DNA of 7,668 nt, from assembly GCA_023268575.1 (NCBI GenBank), contig JALRCL010000034.1, forward strand, positions 1 to 7,668, in the 5' to 3' direction. The position numbers and the translations under genes were made by a program. Shown piece by piece: positions 5,189 through 7,668 of the stretch (its first letter is position 1; the number at the start of each line of letters is the position of its first letter). Source of the stretch: Patulibacter sp. GTDB taxonomy: Bacteria; Actinomycetota; Thermoleophilia; Solirubrobacterales; Solirubrobacteraceae. The notes under the pieces are model-generated. The model saw only the letters and a program-made list of their open reading frames with translations, was not told the DNA's origin and searched no databases.

Positions 5189-6823
5189 GTGCTCCGCTTC
5201 CTGCCCGCCGCCCTCGTCGCCGTTCTGGCGCTCGTCACGACCGCGCTCGCGGTCGCGTCGGGCGCCGGCTGGTGGTGGGCTGCCGCCCCGCTGTCGGCCC
5301 TGACCGCGCTGGCGGCGTGGGACCTGCTGCAGCGGCGCCACTCCGTGCTGCGGACCTACCCGCTGACCGGCCACCTGCGGTGGGTCGCCGAGGACCTGCG
5401 ACCCGAGATCCAGCAGTACTTCGTGGAGTCCGACACGGCGGGGCGGCCGTTCAACCGCGACACCCGCTCGATCGTCTACGAGCGGGCGAAGGGCGACGAG
5501 GCCGAGTCGCCGTTCGGGACCGAGCTCGACCTCGAGGGCGTCGAGCGGGAGTACCTCGTGCACTCGATGGCCCCGGTCTCGCCCCCGGGTGCCGACGACC
5601 CGCTGCCCCGGGTCCGGATCGGCGGCCCGGACTGCGCGCGGCCCTACGACATGGCGCTCCTGAACGTCTCGGCGATGAGCTTCGGCGCGCTGTCGGGCAA
5701 CGCGATCCGGGCGCTGAACGAGGGCGCGCGGATCGGCGGCTTCGCCCACGACACCGGCGAGGGTGGGATCTCGCGGTACCACCGCGAGCCGGGTGGCGAC
5801 CTCGTCTGGGAGGTCGGCACCGGGTACTTCGGCTGCCGCACCCCCGACGGCGACTTCGACCCGGAGCGGTTCGCCGAGCAGGCGGCCCACGAGCAGGTGA
5901 AGATGGTCTCGTTGAAGATCTCGCAGGGCGCGAAGCCGGGGATCGGCGGCGTCCTGCCGGGCCCGAAGGTCACCGCCGAGATCGCCGCCGCCCGTGAGGT
6001 CCCGGAGGGCGTCACCTGCGTCTCGCCGCCCGGGCACCGGGTCTACGCCACGCCGCGGGAGCTCGTCCGGTTCCTCGCGCGGATGCGCGAGCTCAGCGGC
6101 GGCAAGCCGGTCGGCTTCAAGCTCTGCGTCGGATCGCGGGTGCAGTTCCTCGCGGTCTGCAAGGCGATGCTCGACGAGGGGGTCGCGCCGGACTTCGTGA
6201 TCGTCGACGGCGCCGAGGGCGGCACCGGCGCCGCGCCGCTGGAGTTCGAGGACCACGTCGGCCTGCCGCTGACCGAGGGGCTGCTGTTCGTCCACAACGC
6301 GCTGGTGGGCTGCGGCCTGCGCGACCGCGTCCGCGTCGGGGCCAGCGGCAAGATCGCGACGGGCGCCGACATCGTCAAGCGGATCGTCCAGGGCGCGGAC
6401 TTCACGAACAGCGCGCGGGCGATGATGTTCGCCGTCGGCTGCATCCAGGCGGTCCGCTGTCACACGAACACCTGCCCGTCCGGGGTCGCGACGCAGGACC
6501 CGCGGCGGTCGCGCTCGCTCGTGCCGTCCGACAAGGCGCCGCGGGTGGCGCGGTTCCAGGACGCGACCGTGCGCAGCGCCCTGCGGATCTCCGCCGCGAT
6601 GGGCTGCGCCGAGCCGTCGCAGCTCCGTCGCTCCCAACTGCGACGCCGGATCGACGCGGCCCACTCGCAGCAGTACGGCGAGCTCTTCCACTGGCTGCGC
6701 GACGGCGAGTTGCTCGCCGAGCCGCCGGGCCCGTGGGCGACGTGGTGGGAGGCCGCCGATCCGGAGCGGTTCGACGTCGACCACGACCTGCTCGAGGCGC
6801 GCGAGGGCCGCGCTCGGCGCTGA
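5189..6823 (+). CDS. Membrane-anchored FMN-binding glutamate-synthase-domain protein
   Basis: A 544-residue stand-alone version of the GltB FMN/Fe-S domain (Glu_synthase family). Seen: two N-terminal membrane segments (about 4-25 and 28-48), then the conserved family block DLLQRRHSVLRTYPLTGHLR (45-64). The TIM-barrel part holds NVSAMSFGALS (159-169), HDTGEGG (187-193), ISQGAKPGIGG (244-254), KLCVGS, VDGAEGGTGAAP (339-350) and GASGKIATG (384-392). The three cysteines of the [3Fe-4S] cluster of GltB are kept: Cys418, Cys424 and Cys429 in GCIQAVRCHTNTCPSGVATQ (x5, x4 spacing). There is no glutaminase domain, no GltB C-terminal beta-helix domain and no gltD neighbour, so it is not a complete glutamate synthase. 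Its physiological reaction and electron donor are unknown. The frame runs 43 codons further upstream, but GTG-5189 puts the membrane segment first and has GGAGG 11 nt upstream. Confidence 0.92.
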   Translation: MLRFLPAALVAVLALVTTALAVASGAGWWWAAAPLSALTALAAWDLLQRRHSVLRTYPLTGHLRWVAEDLRPEIQQYFVESDTAGRPFNRDTRSIVYERAKGDEAESPFGTELDLEGVEREYLVHSMAPVSPPGADDPLPRVRIGGPDCARPYDMALLNVSAMSFGALSGNAIRALNEGARIGGFAHDTGEGGISRYHREPGGDLVWEVGTGYFGCRTPDGDFDPERFAEQAAHEQVKMVSLKISQGAKPGIGGVLPGPKVTAEIAAAREVPEGVTCVSPPGHRVYATPRELVRFLARMRELSGGKPVGFKLCVGSRVQFLAVCKAMLDEGVAPDFVIVDGAEGGTGAAPLEFEDHVGLPLTEGLLFVHNALVGCGLRDRVRVGASGKIATGADIVKRIVQGADFTNSARAMMFAVGCIQAVRCHTNTCPSGVATQDPRRSRSLVPSDKAPRVARFQDATVRSALRISAAMGCAEPSQLRRSQLRRRIDAAHSQQYGELFHWLRDGELLAEPPGPWATWWEAADPERFDVDHDLLEAREGRARR

Positions 6824-6824
6824 C

Positions 6825-7668
6825 TCAGGGCAGGGGGCCGACCGGCGTGTCGAGCGGATCGTGGGCCGTGGCCTCGGGCGCTCGTGCCCGTCGTGGTGCG
6901 GGTGCGGGCCGCGCGTGCCGGGGCCTCGAGGTCCCGATCGCGACCCCCGCGACGATGAGCGCCAGTCCGGCGACGGCGCCGAGCGTGATCGTCTCCTGCA
7001 ACAGCAGGGCGGCGAGCAGGATCGAGCAGCCCGGGGCGAGGTAGGAGGCCAGCGCGGCGCGGTGCGGGCCGAGCGCGTCGATGTTCATGAACCCGAGGAC
7101 GAACGCCGCCGCGGTGCTGATGACGCCGAGCGCGACGAGCGCGGCCGTCGGTCCGGCCTCGACGTGCACCCCGCCGCCGAGCGGCGCCAGCGGCACGAGG
7201 ACCGCGCAGGAGACGACGAAGACGACGAGCCCGCGCAGCGTCGTCGGCACGTCGCCCCAGTGCCGCTGGACGAGGAAGCCGCAGAGCCCGTAGGAGGCGG
7301 CGCCCAGCAGCACGAGGCCGATCCCGAGCGCCTCGCCCGAGGCGCCGCCGCGGCTGGCGAGGATCGCCAGCACGACGCCGCCGAGGCCGACGGCGACCCC
7401 GACGGCCCCGCGCGCGCCGAGGCGTCCGGTCGGGTCCAGGCGCAGCGCCAGCAGCGCCGTCCAGATCGGCACGGACGCGACGAGGATGCCGGTGAGGCTC
7501 GCCGAGACCGTCTGCTGGCCGGCGGTGATGACGAGGAACGGCACGACGCAGTTCGCCAGCGCGAGGGCGATCGCGGGCCCCGGGCGGTCGCGGACGACGG
7601 CCACCACCGCGCTCGCGCGGTGTCCCTGCGCCCGGGCGACGAGTCCGAGCACCGCCGTGGCGATGAGC
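6825..7668 (-). CDS. EamA/DMT-superfamily transporter, N-terminus outside window
   Basis: The C-terminal 280 residues or so of an inner-membrane drug/metabolite transporter with two EamA repeats. Seen: hydrophobic segments that fit TM3 to TM10 of the ten-helix fold, with part of TM2 at the edge (LIATAVLGLVARA). Among them are NCVVPFLVITAGQQTVSASL, SVPIWTALLAL, GVAVGLGGVVLAILAS, GFMNIDALGPHRAALASYLA and GAVAGLALIVAGVAIG. A hydrophilic Pro/Arg/Ala-rich tail of about 35 residues follows. A GTG at 7652 is in frame, but the frame stays open to the edge and TM1 would be missing, so the real start is to the right. Substrate unknown; such proteins export amino acids, nucleosides or other metabolites. 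It converges on the glutamate-synthase-like gene with a 1-nt gap between stops. Confidence 0.9.
   Translation of the reverse strand, partial: LIATAVLGLVARAQGHRASAVVAVVRDRPGPAIALALANCVVPFLVITAGQQTVSASLTGILVASVPIWTALLALRLDPTGRLGARGAVGVAVGLGGVVLAILASRGGASGEALGIGLVLLGAASYGLCGFLVQRHWGDVPTTLRGLVVFVVSCAVLVPLAPLGGGVHVEAGPTAALVALGVISTAAAFVLGFMNIDALGPHRAALASYLAPGCSILLAALLLQETITLGAVAGLALIVAGVAIGTSRPRHARPAPAPRRARAPEATAHDPLDTPVGPLP

Noticed and set aside
3286..5997. A 903-codon open frame on the plus strand in a different phase from phoD
   Set aside because: It runs through phoD, its terminator-like hairpin and part of the next gene. The translation is Arg/Pro/Ala-rich with no family motifs, as expected for an out-of-phase frame in GC-rich DNA.
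3308..6784. A 1158-codon open frame on the minus strand, antisense to phoD and the glutamate-synthase-like gene
   Set aside because: It is a shadow frame: GC-rich third positions on the coding strand remove stops on the opposite strand. The translation is a low-complexity mix of R, A, V, D, G and E with no recognisable domain, and it spans two well-supported genes plus their intergenic region.

Overview
The window is a strongly GC-rich stretch of bacterial chromosome with dense, short-gapped genes, frequent G/C third codon positions, GTG starts and few Shine-Dalgarno sites. Together with TANNNT-type -10 hexamers, a Tat-exported PhoD and a stand-alone membrane-anchored glutamate-synthase-like protein, this fits an actinobacterium. 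A Solirubrobacterales/Thermoleophilia type is my best guess, but the sequence alone does not prove it. I see no mobile element, CRISPR array, tRNA or rRNA.

Layout from left to right. (1) Bases 1-219, minus strand: the 5' end of typA (BipA), a ribosome-associated GTPase, cut by the window edge. (2) Bases 357-1761, minus strand: a two-gene unit of a SnoaL/NTF2-like protein and an alpha/beta-hydrolase with an Asp nucleophile and no canonical catalytic His. Only 1 nt separates the two genes. (3) Bases 1762-1837: a divergent control region with a perfect 13-bp inverted repeat centred between the two genes. It covers a good promoter for the minus-strand pair and the leader of the TetR gene. (4) Bases 1838-2458, plus strand: the TetR-family regulator that probably binds there. 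(5) Bases 2476-3264, plus strand: a secreted chymotrypsin-fold serine protease. (6) Bases 3437-4996, plus strand: a Tat-exported PhoD-type alkaline phosphatase/phosphodiesterase. It is preceded by two adjacent 11-bp direct repeats that look like an actinobacterial PHO box, and followed by a strong hairpin. (7) Bases 5189-6823, plus strand: an FMN/Fe-S glutamate-synthase-domain protein with two N-terminal membrane segments. (8) Bases 6825-7668, minus strand: an EamA/DMT-type transporter missing its N-terminus at the window edge. It converges on the previous gene with only 1 nt between the stop codons.

How the parts work together: the clearest regulatory unit is TetR plus SnoaL-like plus hydrolase, a divergon that looks built for ligand-induced conversion of a small molecule of unknown identity. 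The phoD gene is probably a phosphate-starvation gene. The protease may be read with tetR or from its own leaderless promoter. The typA, glutamate-synthase-like and transporter genes show no functional link to the others. I found no convincing evidence of a wholly new multi-gene system. The points most worth checking are the divergent operator, the His-less hydrolase and the PHO-box-like repeats.
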